Source of the DNA: JBEKDJ01 sp050014415
GTDB lineage: Bacteria > Desulfobacterota > BSN033 > UBA1163
Direction: 5' to 3'
Assembly: GCA_050014415.1 (NCBI GenBank)
Contig: JBEKDJ010000018.1
Span: 1 to 26,790 of the forward strand
Length of the DNA: 26,790 bases
Below the pieces are notes generated by a model. That model worked only from the letters and a program-made list of their open reading frames with translations. It made no database searches and had not been told where the DNA came from. The first letter of the stretch is position 1, and each line of letters starts with the position of its first letter. A program made the position numbers and the translations under genes. Shown here piece by piece: positions 14,986 to 23,102 of this stretch.

Positions 14986-15651
14986 CTATCCAAGCCTTGT
15001 ACCACATTCGCCGCAAAACCTTGTACCTGCTGGGCTCTTTGCTCCACATTTTGAGCATTTTATGAGTGCCAGAGAAACACCACAGTTATTGCAGAATTTT
15101 CCTTCGCCGGCCGGTTTGCCGCATTGAGGACAGATTGTTTGCTTGCTTTCAATCTCTCCAGTGAATACCTGGGTCCCTTTTGCCTTCTCTTTTATATCCT
15201 CAACCATCTTTTCCGCTTTGGCAGCCGCCACCTCAACAGCAACACGGGGAGCATCATCTACGCATAGCCCTTCCTGTTCATTCCAGTCATTTTCGCAGAC
15301 CCATTTTTTACATTTTGGACAGCGTTGGAAATGTCCCTTTGCCTCATTCTGGGCCAACTGGAAGGCGGCATCATGTTCCATATGCCAGTCTGGGGACATG
15401 CCTTGGAAGCGTTCCGTAAGAATATCAGAACCTCTCTCAATACTGGAACCAACTCCAGACTGCCCCAAGATGGATGCTCCAAGGGATACGGCCTTAGTAA
15501 GACCCCGCAGAAGTCCTGCCTTCTTATAAGTCTTCGACTCGATAAACGCCGTCTTGTATCCCTCTTGACAAAGATCGCAGAAGAATGTGAATTGAAATCC
15601 AGCTTCTGTACTGTTATCAGCGAAATTCTCTGTGAAAGGTTGTAGCGGCAT
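14986..15651 (-). CDS. Zinc-ribbon protein with two C-terminal ribbons
   Basis: A 221-aa protein. A CxxC pair (CDLC) at about 25-28 is followed by a Gly/Ser-rich helical segment (35-75). A CPKC...CENDW ribbon sits near 110-120 and a short helical linker near 137-158. The C-terminus carries two tandem zinc ribbons, CPQCGKPAGEGKFCNNCG and CSKCGAKSPAGTRFCGECG. Such double zinc ribbons occur in many uncharacterised bacterial proteins and usually mediate protein or nucleic-acid contacts. ATG 15651 has AAGGAGG about 8 bases upstream. It starts 15 bases after the stop of the other zinc-ribbon gene, so the two are an operon. No enzyme signature is visible. Confidence 0.75.
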   Translation of the reverse strand: MPLQPFTENFADNSTEAGFQFTFFCDLCQEGYKTAFIESKTYKKAGLLRGLTKAVSLGASILGQSGVGSSIERGSDILTERFQGMSPDWHMEHDAAFQLAQNEAKGHFQRCPKCKKWVCENDWNEQEGLCVDDAPRVAVEVAAAKAEKMVEDIKEKAKGTQVFTGEIESKQTICPQCGKPAGEGKFCNNCGVSLALIKCSKCGAKSPAGTRFCGECGTRLG

Positions 15652-15666
15652 ATCCTTGCCTCCTTC

Positions 15667-15990
15667 TTATTTTTTAAAGGGTTTATCGCATTTTATACAT
15701 TTCTCTCCGATGGGCGACTGTTCTGTCTTACATTTTGTACAAACCACTACCAGCCGGGAATCACAGTGTTTACAGTAATCCCCCAAAAAGGTCGTCTTCC
15801 CGCACTTTGGACAGGTTAATTCTAAGGAGATTCCACAGTGACTGCACCTTTTCCAATCCTCCTCTATCGGACTTTTACATTTGGGACATCTCAGCTCCAA
15901 AGGATTTACCTTCCCACAGAATGGGCAGACATTTGATTCAGGTGGTACCAATTTACTACAGTAGCGGCATGGGTGCATGTATCCAACCAT
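15667..15990 (-). CDS. Multi-zinc-ribbon small protein
   Basis: This 107-aa protein is made almost wholly of CxxC pairs: CRYC, CPFC, CPKC, CSHC, CPKC, CKHC, CTKC, CIKC. They form about four treble-clef/ribbon units and would bind about four zinc ions. It is the first gene of a two-gene operon with the 221-aa zinc-ribbon protein and has its own promoter and palindrome upstream. ATG 15990 follows AGGGG. No function can be named; adaptor or regulatory roles are typical of such proteins. Confidence 0.75.
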   Translation of the reverse strand: MVGYMHPCRYCSKLVPPESNVCPFCGKVNPLELRCPKCKSPIEEDWKRCSHCGISLELTCPKCGKTTFLGDYCKHCDSRLVVVCTKCKTEQSPIGEKCIKCDKPFKK

Positions 15991-16044
15991 AGTTCAACTT
16001 TCCCCTTTTTCTTAAGCTTCTTCAAATGAGCAGCCTGGAATAAC

Positions 16045-16073
16045 TTAATATCAAAAGCTCCTCCACGTGTCAA
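16045..16073 (-). promoter_or_regulatory. Sigma-70 promoter of the zinc-ribbon operon
   Basis: The - strand has TTGACA (16073-16068), a 17-base spacer, and TATTAA (16050-16045). The inferred start is about 48 bases before ATG 15990. The -35 is perfect and the -10 matches four of six. Confidence 0.6.
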
Positions 16074-16088
16074 CCAAATTGTTTGGTT
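16072..16088. promoter_or_regulatory. Operator-like palindrome next to the zinc-ribbon promoter
   Basis: AACCAAA, TTG, TTTGGTT is a perfect 7-bp inverted repeat that touches the -35 box of the zinc-ribbon promoter. That is a typical place for a repressor or activator site. The cognate regulator is not identifiable here. Confidence 0.4.
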
Positions 16089-16394
16089 ACGTTAGGATAT
16101 AAAAGACGGGTACAAAAAAACACGGATTAGGGTCGAAATGTTGCATTTGGGGAGCAAATTCAAAAACCACACTTCCAGGAAGAACTCCTCTTTTCTCCAA
16201 ATCCTGCCGGTCCCGATGCCGACTTAACGCTTTCCCCCCCAAGTCGTGAGTCTCAGAGGATTCTGGAGATCGACGATTACGGGTAGAAATCAAGAACTTC
16301 AATACAAAAGATGAAAATCATATCAAAACATTTTTACCTGCCTAAAAACAGAAGATAGATAGCAGGAACCGTAACCATGTCGTAACCCGGTGCG

Positions 16395-16645
16395 GCTTTA
16401 AACTCCTGTGGCAATCCACCCGGTATTCCGGGTCCGGATAGAAGAAAGGGGCAGAAAATGGAACCTGGGAATCAGAATCATCGATGAAAATCGCTACGGA
16501 GGATACCTTCACCTTAGGAGGGGTCTGACCTTTAAGTCCCAAAGGCTAAGATGCTTGAATCTTCTCGATCACCTCCTCATCCTCCCCTGACATTTCGGGT
16601 AGGTCAGGGGATCAATCTCATATATTTCCTCCTCCTTTTTGAAGA
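16395..16645 (-). pseudogene. IS91-like transposase, degraded C-terminal fragment
   Basis: Three - strand frames together spell the conserved tail of an IS91-like (Y2_Tnp-type) transposase. EIYEIDPLTYPKCQGRM is followed by EEVIEKI, then in another frame KHLSLWDLKV, then TPPKVKVSSVAIFIDDSDSQ and VPFSAPFFYPDPEY. The usual segment between GRM and EEVIEKI is deleted, a zinc-ligand Cys seems changed to Tyr, and at least two frameshifts separate the parts. The N-terminal catalytic half is absent. A 9-bp inverted repeat (TCCCCTGAC at 16583-16591 with GTCAGGGGA at 16603-16611) lies within it. I see no recognisable gene in 16,089-16,394. Confidence 0.65.
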
Positions 16646-16790
16646 TTTTTGACAAAAGAAGGCCCCAAGTTCTTTCGACGCCTTTGTCATCCGTACGTCT
16701 TTGTGCTCAATCAAAAAAAAGCGCCACTTCTCTGACGCCCTCGTCTTCAATAAACCTTTGTATTGACAAGCTTTTTTAATATAGAAATAT

Positions 16791-16808
16791 ATTTTTGTCA
16801 ACAAAAAT
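16791..16808. promoter_or_regulatory. 18-bp palindrome upstream of the IclR gene (candidate autoregulatory operator)
   Basis: ATTTTTGT, CA, ACAAAAAT is a perfect inverted repeat 22 bases upstream of the -35 box of the IclR-family gene. A related core, TTTTG(T)CAACAAA, recurs before the SMP-30 gene as TTTTGCAACAAAG (18077-18089). The shared core suggests a binding site of the local IclR regulator. Confidence 0.5.
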
Positions 16809-16829
16809 TTCAACGTCATCTAAAAAAAC

Positions 16830-16857
16830 TTGACAAGATTTTGAGAAAGAATATAAT
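16830..16857 (+). promoter_or_regulatory. Strong sigma-70 promoter of the IclR gene
   Basis: A consensus TTGACA (16830-16835), a 16-base spacer and a consensus TATAAT (16852-16857) lie 33 bases before ATG 16891. A second TTGACA at 16763-16768, with an AT-rich stretch downstream, could be an additional promoter. Confidence 0.8.
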
Positions 16858-16890
16858 AGGAAACGCTATTTCGTATCGTGGAACAACAGA

Positions 16891-17694
16891 ATGTCCATCA
16901 ACCGAGACTCGAAGCCCAACAACCTTGTCCAAACAATCGAAAGGGCCTCTTTTATCCTTGATATTCTCGGGGAAAATCCCCAAGGAATAGCTATCCGGGA
17001 GTTATCTGCCAAAATCAAACTTCCTAAGGGAACGACCCATCGCCTCCTTTCCTCACTTTCCTATTTTGGTTATGTCCGACAGGATCCGAAGACAAGGAAC
17101 TACTTTTTAGGTTTAAAATTGGTGGAGTTGGGCAATCTTCTACTCAGTCAACTCGACCTCCGAAAAGAGGCAGAACCGCTTTTAAGGGATCTTGCAGAGA
17201 GAACCAAGGAGACAGTTCACATGGTCTTTCTCGACAGGAATGAGATCGTCTATATTGACAAAGTGGAATTAGATCGTCATCCGAGTGGTCTGAGAATGGC
17301 CTCCAGAGTGGGCCTTCGAAACCCAGCTCACAGCTGCGCAGTTGGAAAGGTGCTGCTCGCCCATCTCCCTGCAAAGGAATTGGATCGGATCATCAATGCG
17401 AAAGGGCTTCCCAAAAGAACTGAAAATACGATTACAGATCCGATTCAGTTTAGGGAGCATCTGAAGCTGGTAAGGACACAAGGATATGCCATCGATGATG
17501 AGGAGAACGAGAAGGGGGTTCGATGCATAGCAGCTCCCGTTTTTAATGAAGCGGGTAAAGCAGTAGCGGCGATCAGTATTTCCACCCTTGCATTTCGGAT
17601 AACCAAGAAGGTTATTCAAGATTCCTTGAGGAAGGAGGTGAGGGAGACGGCTCTGAAGATCTCTCAGAGATTGGGATTTAGGGAAAGGAGGTGA
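16891..17694 (+). CDS. IclR-family transcriptional regulator
   Basis: A 267-aa regulator. The N-terminal winged helix-turn-helix spans about residues 12-75, with ERASFILDILGENPQGIAIR and the recognition-helix segment LPKGTTHRLLSSLSYFGYV. The C-terminal ligand-binding domain (about 95-262) shows ETVHMVFLDRNEIVYIDKVE, the conserved NPAHSCAVGKVLLAHLP and CIAAPVFNEAGKAVAAISIS. Length and layout are standard. The family senses small acids and sugars (KdgR, IclR, PcaR). It heads the catabolic genes that follow and carries a strong promoter with a palindrome, so it very likely controls them and itself. The ribosome site is weak. The effector is unknown, perhaps a sugar acid handled by the locus. Confidence 0.92.
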   Translation: MSINRDSKPNNLVQTIERASFILDILGENPQGIAIRELSAKIKLPKGTTHRLLSSLSYFGYVRQDPKTRNYFLGLKLVELGNLLLSQLDLRKEAEPLLRDLAERTKETVHMVFLDRNEIVYIDKVELDRHPSGLRMASRVGLRNPAHSCAVGKVLLAHLPAKELDRIINAKGLPKRTENTITDPIQFREHLKLVRTQGYAIDDEENEKGVRCIAAPVFNEAGKAVAAISISTLAFRITKKVIQDSLRKEVRETALKISQRLGFRERR

Positions 17695-18170
17695 CTATTA
17701 GTTCGGGGTTGAGAGTCCGGAGTGAGCAAAGATCAATAGCCAATTCCGAATTCATCGCTATAAGGACTAAATCGTGAGCTTTGGGTTTGAAAAAAAAGGG
17801 GAAGGAAAGCGTCAAAGATAGTTTGGAAGAAGGGTGAAGTGAAGAACCCCACAAAGAGAAGCCAATGTATGAGGCACCCCTTCAAAAGAGTAAGAATTTT
17901 TCTAGAATCTGGCAAAGTTATGACTCTTCCCCTAGACCGCCCATATTTCTACCACGACGGAGATTGTAGCCATGAATGATCTTTGCAAGCAATACACAAA
18001 TGATTGTCCCGTAACAGAATAATCTCACGTAACAATCACGACTTTTTTCTTGACACAAAAACATTTTTATACTAGCTTTTGCAACAAAGAGTTTTTATCA
18101 TTATTTGCAAAAACCCCAATGAGAAGAACTCGATTTCTAAGAGATTCTGTGAGTTAATCAAGTAGAAAAA
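17695..18170. other. 476-base non-coding gap before the SMP-30 gene
   Basis: I find no credible gene on either strand, only short stop-ridden frames. The useful content is at the right end: a TTGACA (18050-18055), a TATACT (18068-18073) that is too close to serve as its -10, and inverted repeats described separately. No terminator is evident after the IclR gene. Confidence 0.5.
18077..18122 (+). promoter_or_regulatory. Candidate IclR-type control region before the SMP-30 gene
   Basis: TTTTGCAACAAAG (18077-18089) resembles half and centre of the palindrome before the IclR gene. TTTTGCAA (18077-18084) is also the exact inverse of TTGCAAAA (18115-18122), which makes a widely spaced inverted repeat. 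It lies 49-94 bases before ATG 18171, just downstream of TTGACA and TATACT boxes. Promoter placement is uncertain because the spacing is not canonical. Confidence 0.35.
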
Positions 18171-19046
18171 ATGTGTGAGGTCAAATGTGTTGTAGATTGC
18201 CAGAATACCCTAGGGGAAAACCCGACTTGGTCTATTGACGCGCAAAAGCTCTATTGGTTGGATATCGAGAAATCAGAGTTATGGCGCTATGATCCGGAAA
18301 CTGGCGAAACAAAGGTTTGGAAAACCCCGGAACGCGCAGCTTCTTTTGCCTTTCGCGAAAAAGGCGGCCTTCTGGTTGCCTTTGAATCCTGCCTGGCCTT
18401 CTGGGATCCTGAAACTGGAGAGACAACCAAGCTTAAGGTTATGGAACCCGATTTAGCTACAACACGGATGAATGATGGCAGATGTGATCGTCAAGGTCGA
18501 TTCATCGTTGGTGGTATGGACGAATCGGGTAAGTCCGAGAGGATTTCGAATGTCTACCGAGTAGACAGGGATTTAAGTGTCCACAGAATCATTTCCGGCG
18601 TGGCCTGCGCAAACAGCACCTGTTTTAGTCCTGACGGTCGAGTGATGTACTTTGCTGACACCCCAACCGGTGAGATTTGGGCCTATGATTATGATACCAA
18701 CACCGGCGACATCTCAGATAGAAGGGTTTTTGCCAACTTTTCAGATCAACCTGGAATGCCGGATGGGTCGATCGTCGATTTAGAGGGGTATTTGTGGAAT
18801 GCACAATGGAATGGCCATCGGGTGGTTCGCTACCGCCCAGACGGCACCGTGGATCGTGTCATTTCTATTCCCGTAATGAATCCCACCTGCCTTGCATTTG
18901 GAGGGAAAAACCTCGATGTGCTTTACGTGACCACTGCCCGTTATCTCATGACGCCGGAGCAAATCAAGGCAGAGCCGTTATCCGGTGGATTATTTGCGGT
19001 CGTTGTCGACGTAAAAGGCCTCAATGAGCCCAAATTTTGTGGATAA
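18171..19046 (+). CDS. SMP-30/gluconolactonase/LRE-family sugar lactonase
   Basis: This 291-aa six-bladed beta-propeller hydrolase is expected to open a sugar-acid lactone in the cytoplasm. The metal ligands can be aligned: E16 in LGENPTW, N148 in CANSTCFSPDG, and D198 in GMPDGSIVD. R99/N101 in TRMNDGRCD are the usual substrate contacts, and GRFIVGGMDE follows. Length is typical of the family. ATG 18171 has only a weak purine-rich ribosome site. It lies between the IclR regulator and the ABC importer on the same strand, which links lactone hydrolysis to the imported sugar. The substrate (glucono-, xylono-, arabino- or another lactone) is not decidable. Confidence 0.9.
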   Translation: MCEVKCVVDCQNTLGENPTWSIDAQKLYWLDIEKSELWRYDPETGETKVWKTPERAASFAFREKGGLLVAFESCLAFWDPETGETTKLKVMEPDLATTRMNDGRCDRQGRFIVGGMDESGKSERISNVYRVDRDLSVHRIISGVACANSTCFSPDGRVMYFADTPTGEIWAYDYDTNTGDISDRRVFANFSDQPGMPDGSIVDLEGYLWNAQWNGHRVVRYRPDGTVDRVISIPVMNPTCLAFGGKNLDVLYVTTARYLMTPEQIKAEPLSGGLFAVVVDVKGLNEPKFCG

Positions 19047-19047
19047 G

Positions 19048-19248
19048 TCAGACCTTCCACGATCTAGCAGTAAGTTTCATGTACTGTCTGCATCTGTCTT
19101 TATCGGCAACGGTGCGAGAATGAATGATTTTCTGGAATTTCTGTCTTTCGCTTTCGCCCAGTTGCCAGGCCTCTGACTTGCCCGTTGCATAACTTGCTCC
19201 TGTTTTTGAAGAAGCTATACTACAAACAGCTGACCATTTGTGAATATT
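19048..19248 (-). pseudogene. Possible truncated coding remnant, unidentified
   Basis: A 66-codon - strand frame with no start codon ends in TGA one base beyond the SMP-30 stop. Its sequence reads like protein (SYATGKSEAWQLGESERQKF, then QKIIHSRTVADKDRCRQYMK). It may be the C-terminal piece of a gene lost by rearrangement. I recognise no family and it could be chance. The rest of the 349-base gap holds only promoter-like signals for the importer. Confidence 0.28.
19194..19221 (+). promoter_or_regulatory. Candidate promoter of the ABC importer operon
   Basis: TATACT (19216-19221) lies 16 bases after TTGCTC (19194-19199), giving an inferred leader of about 170 bases. The leader contains AAGGAGGTGATC (about 19309-19320), a perfect 12-base complement of the 16S rRNA 3' end with no well-spaced start codon after it. 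The -35 match is weak. Confidence 0.3.
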
Positions 19249-19395
19249 CTAATGAATCATAATACGAGACAACAAACCACGGATTTATTAAATGGCAAAA
19301 TGGGGAAAAAGGAGGTGATCGTTACAAAGAGAAACCTGGCGATTCATTGTGTTCATCCAAATCTTGTAATCGTTCATTAAAGAAAGGAGACGAAG

Positions 19396-20445
19396 ATGAG
19401 AACCAATCAAAAATTCACGCTTATTGTTTTCGTTATTATCGGTTTGGCGCTTATCACCAGTATTTCTGCCTATGCAGTGGACTATGCCAAACCAGTCCCA
19501 CTCAACAAAGAAGCGCAAGCCAGCTTTGATGATATCAAGAAGAAAGATTTCAAGACGCTCCGCGTTGCCTATATGCCTCCCGCCACGGAGTTCAATTATT
19601 ACATTGCCATCGGAGAAGGGATCAAAGACCTTGCCAAGAAAACAGGGCCGAATACCTTTATGTTGGCTCCCCAGAGTGGTGCAGACATCAACGGCCAGAT
19701 GGGCATGCTGCAGGATGTCATCAGCCAGAAGGTGGATGCCATTATTATTTCCACCCATGATGAAAACGCGGCAGCCCCACTGCTGAAAAGGGCTATAGAT
19801 CAAGGAATCGTTGTGACCATCGTTAATTCAGATATCCCCAATTTTCCTACTGCTATCCACGCTGTGGTTGGGTATTCCCAGCGAAAAGGAACCTACAAAA
19901 TAGGGCAGTATGCGTTGAAATTGGCCAAAGGCAAACCGATGAAAGTGGGCGTCCTTGAAGGGCAGCCCGGGTATCATTCAACCGAGCGGTGTGGCGGATT
20001 CCTAGATGCCGTCAAGGGTTCCAACTTCACGGTGGTAAGCAGTCTGGACGGTAAGTGGAATGTGGAAGGCGGAAACGCCGCCGGCATGGACATGCTTCAA
20101 GCCCATCCCGAAATCGAACTTATTTTTGCGGCCAATGATTACGAGATCTTCGGCGCCTCTATGGCTGCTAAGGCTCTCAGCAAAGGCGACCTCATTCTGC
20201 TGGGTAATGACGGGGACACCTCCTGCGGACTGGAAGCAATCTATGATGGCAAAGTGACCGCAACCGTTGATACCACTCCGTTTGTCATGGGACAGATTGC
20301 TATGCAGGTGGTGCTCGATATTTTTAATAAATCCTTCAAGGGGGGATTCGTAGAAACCCCGACAACCATCGTCGACAAGGCCAATGTGCTGCAGGCTTTG
20401 AAACATCCGGAAAGACTGTATCCGAAACCTTCCAAGCAATACTAG
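19396..20445 (+). CDS. Sugar ABC transporter periplasmic substrate-binding protein (RbsB-like)
   Basis: A 349-aa exported binding protein of the type-I periplasmic family (Peripla_BP_4). The signal peptide occupies residues 1 to about 27 (hydrophobic core LIVFVIIGLALIT, cleavage near SAYA). The mature part shows the two-lobe pattern: FNYYIAIGEGIKDLAKK, SQKVDAIIISTHDENAAAPL, VVTIVNSDIP, VGVLEGQPGYHSTERCGGF, LIFAANDYEIFGAS, and LLGNDGDTSCGLEAIYDGKV. These are typical of monosaccharide binders. ATG 19396 has AAAGGAG at ideal distance. It is followed by the ATPase and permease, so the importer is complete. The ligand is not readable, but the co-encoded lactonase and dehydrogenase favour a sugar or sugar acid. 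Confidence 0.92.
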   Translation: MRTNQKFTLIVFVIIGLALITSISAYAVDYAKPVPLNKEAQASFDDIKKKDFKTLRVAYMPPATEFNYYIAIGEGIKDLAKKTGPNTFMLAPQSGADINGQMGMLQDVISQKVDAIIISTHDENAAAPLLKRAIDQGIVVTIVNSDIPNFPTAIHAVVGYSQRKGTYKIGQYALKLAKGKPMKVGVLEGQPGYHSTERCGGFLDAVKGSNFTVVSSLDGKWNVEGGNAAGMDMLQAHPEIELIFAANDYEIFGASMAAKALSKGDLILLGNDGDTSCGLEAIYDGKVTATVDTTPFVMGQIAMQVVLDIFNKSFKGGFVETPTTIVDKANVLQALKHPERLYPKPSKQY

Positions 20446-20471
20446 CGCACGGTTGACGTGAGGCAATAACG

Positions 20472-22028
20472 ATGGTTCGCAGTGGCAAGCCGGTTTGGGA
20501 ATTAGTTGGCATCACCAAGTACTTTCCAGGCGTGAAGGCGAATGACAATGTCTCACTGTCGATCTATCCAGGTGAGATACATGCCTTATTGGGCGCCAAC
20601 GGTTGCGGAAAGACCACCTTGATCAAAATCTTTTCAGGGGTCTACCAACCGGATGCAGGCACCATCCTGTTAAAAGGGAAGCCGGTTAAAATGAGCACAC
20701 CCACGGTTGCCCGTTCCTATGGCATTGCCACTGTATTTCAGGAATTCTCTTTGGTACCCAGCTTGACGGTCAAGGAAAATATCTTCCTTGGCCGTCTCCC
20801 TATCAAAGGTAGAAGTCGTGTCGTCTGCTGGAACACCATGCAAAAGGAAGCTGACCGGATTCTTGAAAGCCTGGAAATTGCAATTGATTCCAATAAGGAA
20901 GTAGGTCATTTATCGGTTTCCGGGCGGCAGATGGTAGAAATTGCCAAAGCCTTTGCAGCCGATGCATCGATGATTATACTTGATGAACCGAGTGCTGCCT
21001 TGGGTACTGATGAGATCACTAATTTGCATCGGCTGCTGCGCCGTATGGCGCAACAGGGGAAATCAATACTGTATATCTCCCATCGGCTTGACGAAGTCGT
21101 GAATCTTGTCCACTCTGTTACCATATTAAAGGATGGCCAGGTGGTCAGTACTGCCGATGAATCAGAAATCGATCTCAGTTATATCGTCAGGAAAATGATT
21201 GGGGAAGAAGTAAAGAATTACTACCCCAAGGTGATCAACACAACAGATATCCCCCTTTTGGAAGTCCGGAACATTTGCACCGAGAACAAAGTGAACAATG
21301 TAAGCTTTTCGGTTCACCGAGGCGAGGTATTCGGTTTAGGGGGGGTATTGGGATCCGGGCGGACAGAAATCGCCCGCGCCATCTTCGGGCTTGATCCGCT
21401 GACAAATGGCTCGATTCATTTGAACGGCAAGCAGGTGTCTTTTCACTCCCCCCAGGATGCGATCCGGGGTAAAATTGCTTTTCTCACCGAAAGCCGCAAA
21501 GTTGACGGCCTATTCTTCAACTTCGCGGCCCCACCCAACGAAACCATTGTTAACCTGAAAGGTGTGATGAAGAGAGGGCTTCTTCAACTCAAGAAAGAGC
21601 TGGAAGTTTGTCAAACATACATTGAAAAGCTGAGTATCTCTCCGGAGTGTGAAACGAAACTGGTTGCCCAGTTGTCAGGCGGAAATCAGCAGAAGGTGAT
21701 TCTTGCCCGATGGCTGTTTTCCCAGGCTGATGTTTTCATACTCGATGAGGCAACACAGGGAATAGACATCGGCGCCAAGGTTGCCGTATTTTATTTGATT
21801 AACGACATAACAGCACAGAAGAAAGCGGTTATTCTTATCAGCTCCGATCCCGACGAGTTGCTTGCCATGAGTGATCGCATCGGCATCGTTCGGAACGGGT
21901 CGATTGTGGGAATTGCGGATGCCAAAGAGCTGCATCATGAAGATCTTGTCCAAACCTCCGTTACAGCACCCTTATTAGAAGATCCAAACGCTTCTGTGCC
22001 ACCGGAAAGAGAAGTGATTCAAGCATAA
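20472..22028 (+). CDS. Sugar ABC transporter double ATPase (RbsA/MglA-like)
   Basis: A 518-aa protein with two fused nucleotide-binding domains. Domain 1 has Walker A GANGCGKTT (residues 38-46), Q-loop FQEFSLVPSLTV, the signature-like LSVSGRQMVEIAKAF (lacking the strict LSGGQ) and Walker B MIILDEPSAALG. Domain 2 has the degenerate Walker A GVLGSGRTE usual in RbsA, the signature LSGGNQQKVILARWL, and Walker B VFILDEATQGIDIGAK, where most relatives have DEPT. Length is standard. It lies 26 bases after the binding-protein gene. Energising sugar uptake at the inner membrane is the assured role. Confidence 0.94.
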   Translation: MVRSGKPVWELVGITKYFPGVKANDNVSLSIYPGEIHALLGANGCGKTTLIKIFSGVYQPDAGTILLKGKPVKMSTPTVARSYGIATVFQEFSLVPSLTVKENIFLGRLPIKGRSRVVCWNTMQKEADRILESLEIAIDSNKEVGHLSVSGRQMVEIAKAFAADASMIILDEPSAALGTDEITNLHRLLRRMAQQGKSILYISHRLDEVVNLVHSVTILKDGQVVSTADESEIDLSYIVRKMIGEEVKNYYPKVINTTDIPLLEVRNICTENKVNNVSFSVHRGEVFGLGGVLGSGRTEIARAIFGLDPLTNGSIHLNGKQVSFHSPQDAIRGKIAFLTESRKVDGLFFNFAAPPNETIVNLKGVMKRGLLQLKKELEVCQTYIEKLSISPECETKLVAQLSGGNQQKVILARWLFSQADVFILDEATQGIDIGAKVAVFYLINDITAQKKAVILISSDPDELLAMSDRIGIVRNGSIVGIADAKELHHEDLVQTSVTAPLLEDPNASVPPEREVIQA

Positions 22029-22112
22029 GAAACATGTAATTGATATCTGAACTATCTACAATAGACTTGATAAAAGGCGAACTCAGGAGATGGATTCAAA
22101 AGGGATCTGAAG

Positions 22113-23096
22113 ATGAAGAAATTTCTTAAATCACTTTTTCAATCTCAAATCATAGGGCCGTTTGCAGCAGCCATGGTTGTTGCAATCCTGGTAGCACTTA
22201 CCACTGAGCGATTCTTGGAGGTGAATAATCTGGGTAACCTTGCATTACAGATCAGTATCGTCTCTTTAATGGCGATTGGATCGACCATCGTGATACTAAC
22301 GGGAGGCATCGATCTCAGCCCGGGTTCAATGATTGCTCTGTTGACGATGGTCTTTGCCATATGTATTAAGTTTGGCCACATTTCCTTGCCCATTGCGATT
22401 TTCCTGATATTGCTGCTCGGCTCCTTCTTGGGGGGTATCAATGGATTTCTGACTGCTTATGTTCGAATCCCCTCTTTTATAACGACGCTAGCCGGATTGA
22501 GTGCGTACCGGGGTATAGCTTTCATGTTCAATAACGGTTCACCGATATTCTCAGTTTCAGATTCGCTCGATCGCCTTTTCTACTTTAAGTTTTTTGGCAT
22601 TCCAATGCCCTTTTTCTATGTTGTCTTTTTTTTCGCTCTCGCTAGCTTTGTGATGCGCTATACAAGGCTGGGTCGCCATATTTACGCCGTGGGTGGCAAT
22701 GCTGCCGCATCCAAACTTTCTGGCATCAATGTTGAGCAAACGCAGGTATTTGCCTTTGCCATTGCCGGCTTTATGGCTGCTGTGGCATCGATTCTGATGG
22801 CCGCTCGACTCAATTCCGGTTCACCGAATTACGGTGTGGGAATGGAGCTACAGGCTATTGCTGCTGCAGTCATCGGCGGCGCAAGTCTATCCGGAGGCCG
22901 AGGGAATATTATTTCGACGTTTTTCGGTGCACTCACCATTGTCGTGGTCCAAAACGGTTTAAATCTAAATGCGGTGCCGACTTCATTGCAAAACATTACT
23001 ATCGGCTTGATTATTCTTCTCGCAGTAGTGATAGATATGTGGCGGGAGGAAATAGGGCTAGTTTTCCGACGGTTAATACCATCACGTAATCCTTAA
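22113..23096 (+). CDS. Sugar ABC transporter permease (RbsC-like)
   Basis: A 327-aa inner-membrane protein with eight to ten hydrophobic segments. Family landmarks are TGGIDLSPGSMIAL near residue 65-78, the cytoplasmic coupling motif RYTRLGRHIYAVGGNAAASKLSGI (about 186-209) that contacts the ATPase, and VIGGASLSGGRGNI near 250. It would form a homodimeric channel with the RbsA-like ATPase and the binding protein. ATG 22113 follows AAGGG. An 84-base gap separates it from the ATPase; no terminator is visible there. Confidence 0.93.
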   Translation: MKKFLKSLFQSQIIGPFAAAMVVAILVALTTERFLEVNNLGNLALQISIVSLMAIGSTIVILTGGIDLSPGSMIALLTMVFAICIKFGHISLPIAIFLILLLGSFLGGINGFLTAYVRIPSFITTLAGLSAYRGIAFMFNNGSPIFSVSDSLDRLFYFKFFGIPMPFFYVVFFFALASFVMRYTRLGRHIYAVGGNAAASKLSGINVEQTQVFAFAIAGFMAAVASILMAARLNSGSPNYGVGMELQAIAAAVIGGASLSGGRGNIISTFFGALTIVVVQNGLNLNAVPTSLQNITIGLIILLAVVIDMWREEIGLVFRRLIPSRNP

Positions 23097-23102
23097 ATTG
23101 GA

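Noticed and set aside
14861..15058. 65-codon - strand frame overlapping the end of the 221-aa zinc-ribbon gene, with a protein-like tail (EYPNDGVHNDVAYGRG)
   Set aside because: Its first third is out of frame with the clear zinc-ribbon gene and it has no ribosome site. The tail could be a remnant, but I cannot support it as a gene.
16087..16302. 71-codon - strand frame in the gap before the IclR region
   Set aside because: No family resemblance, no ribosome site and Arg/Ser-rich composition; most likely chance.
17682..17694. AAGGAGGTGA-like ribosome site at the end of the IclR gene
   Set aside because: It is produced by the last codons of the gene (Arg-Arg-stop) and no gene starts after it.
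17733..17915. 60-codon hydrophobic - strand frame after the IclR gene
   Set aside because: T-rich sequence gives hydrophobic residues by composition; no start context and no homology pattern.
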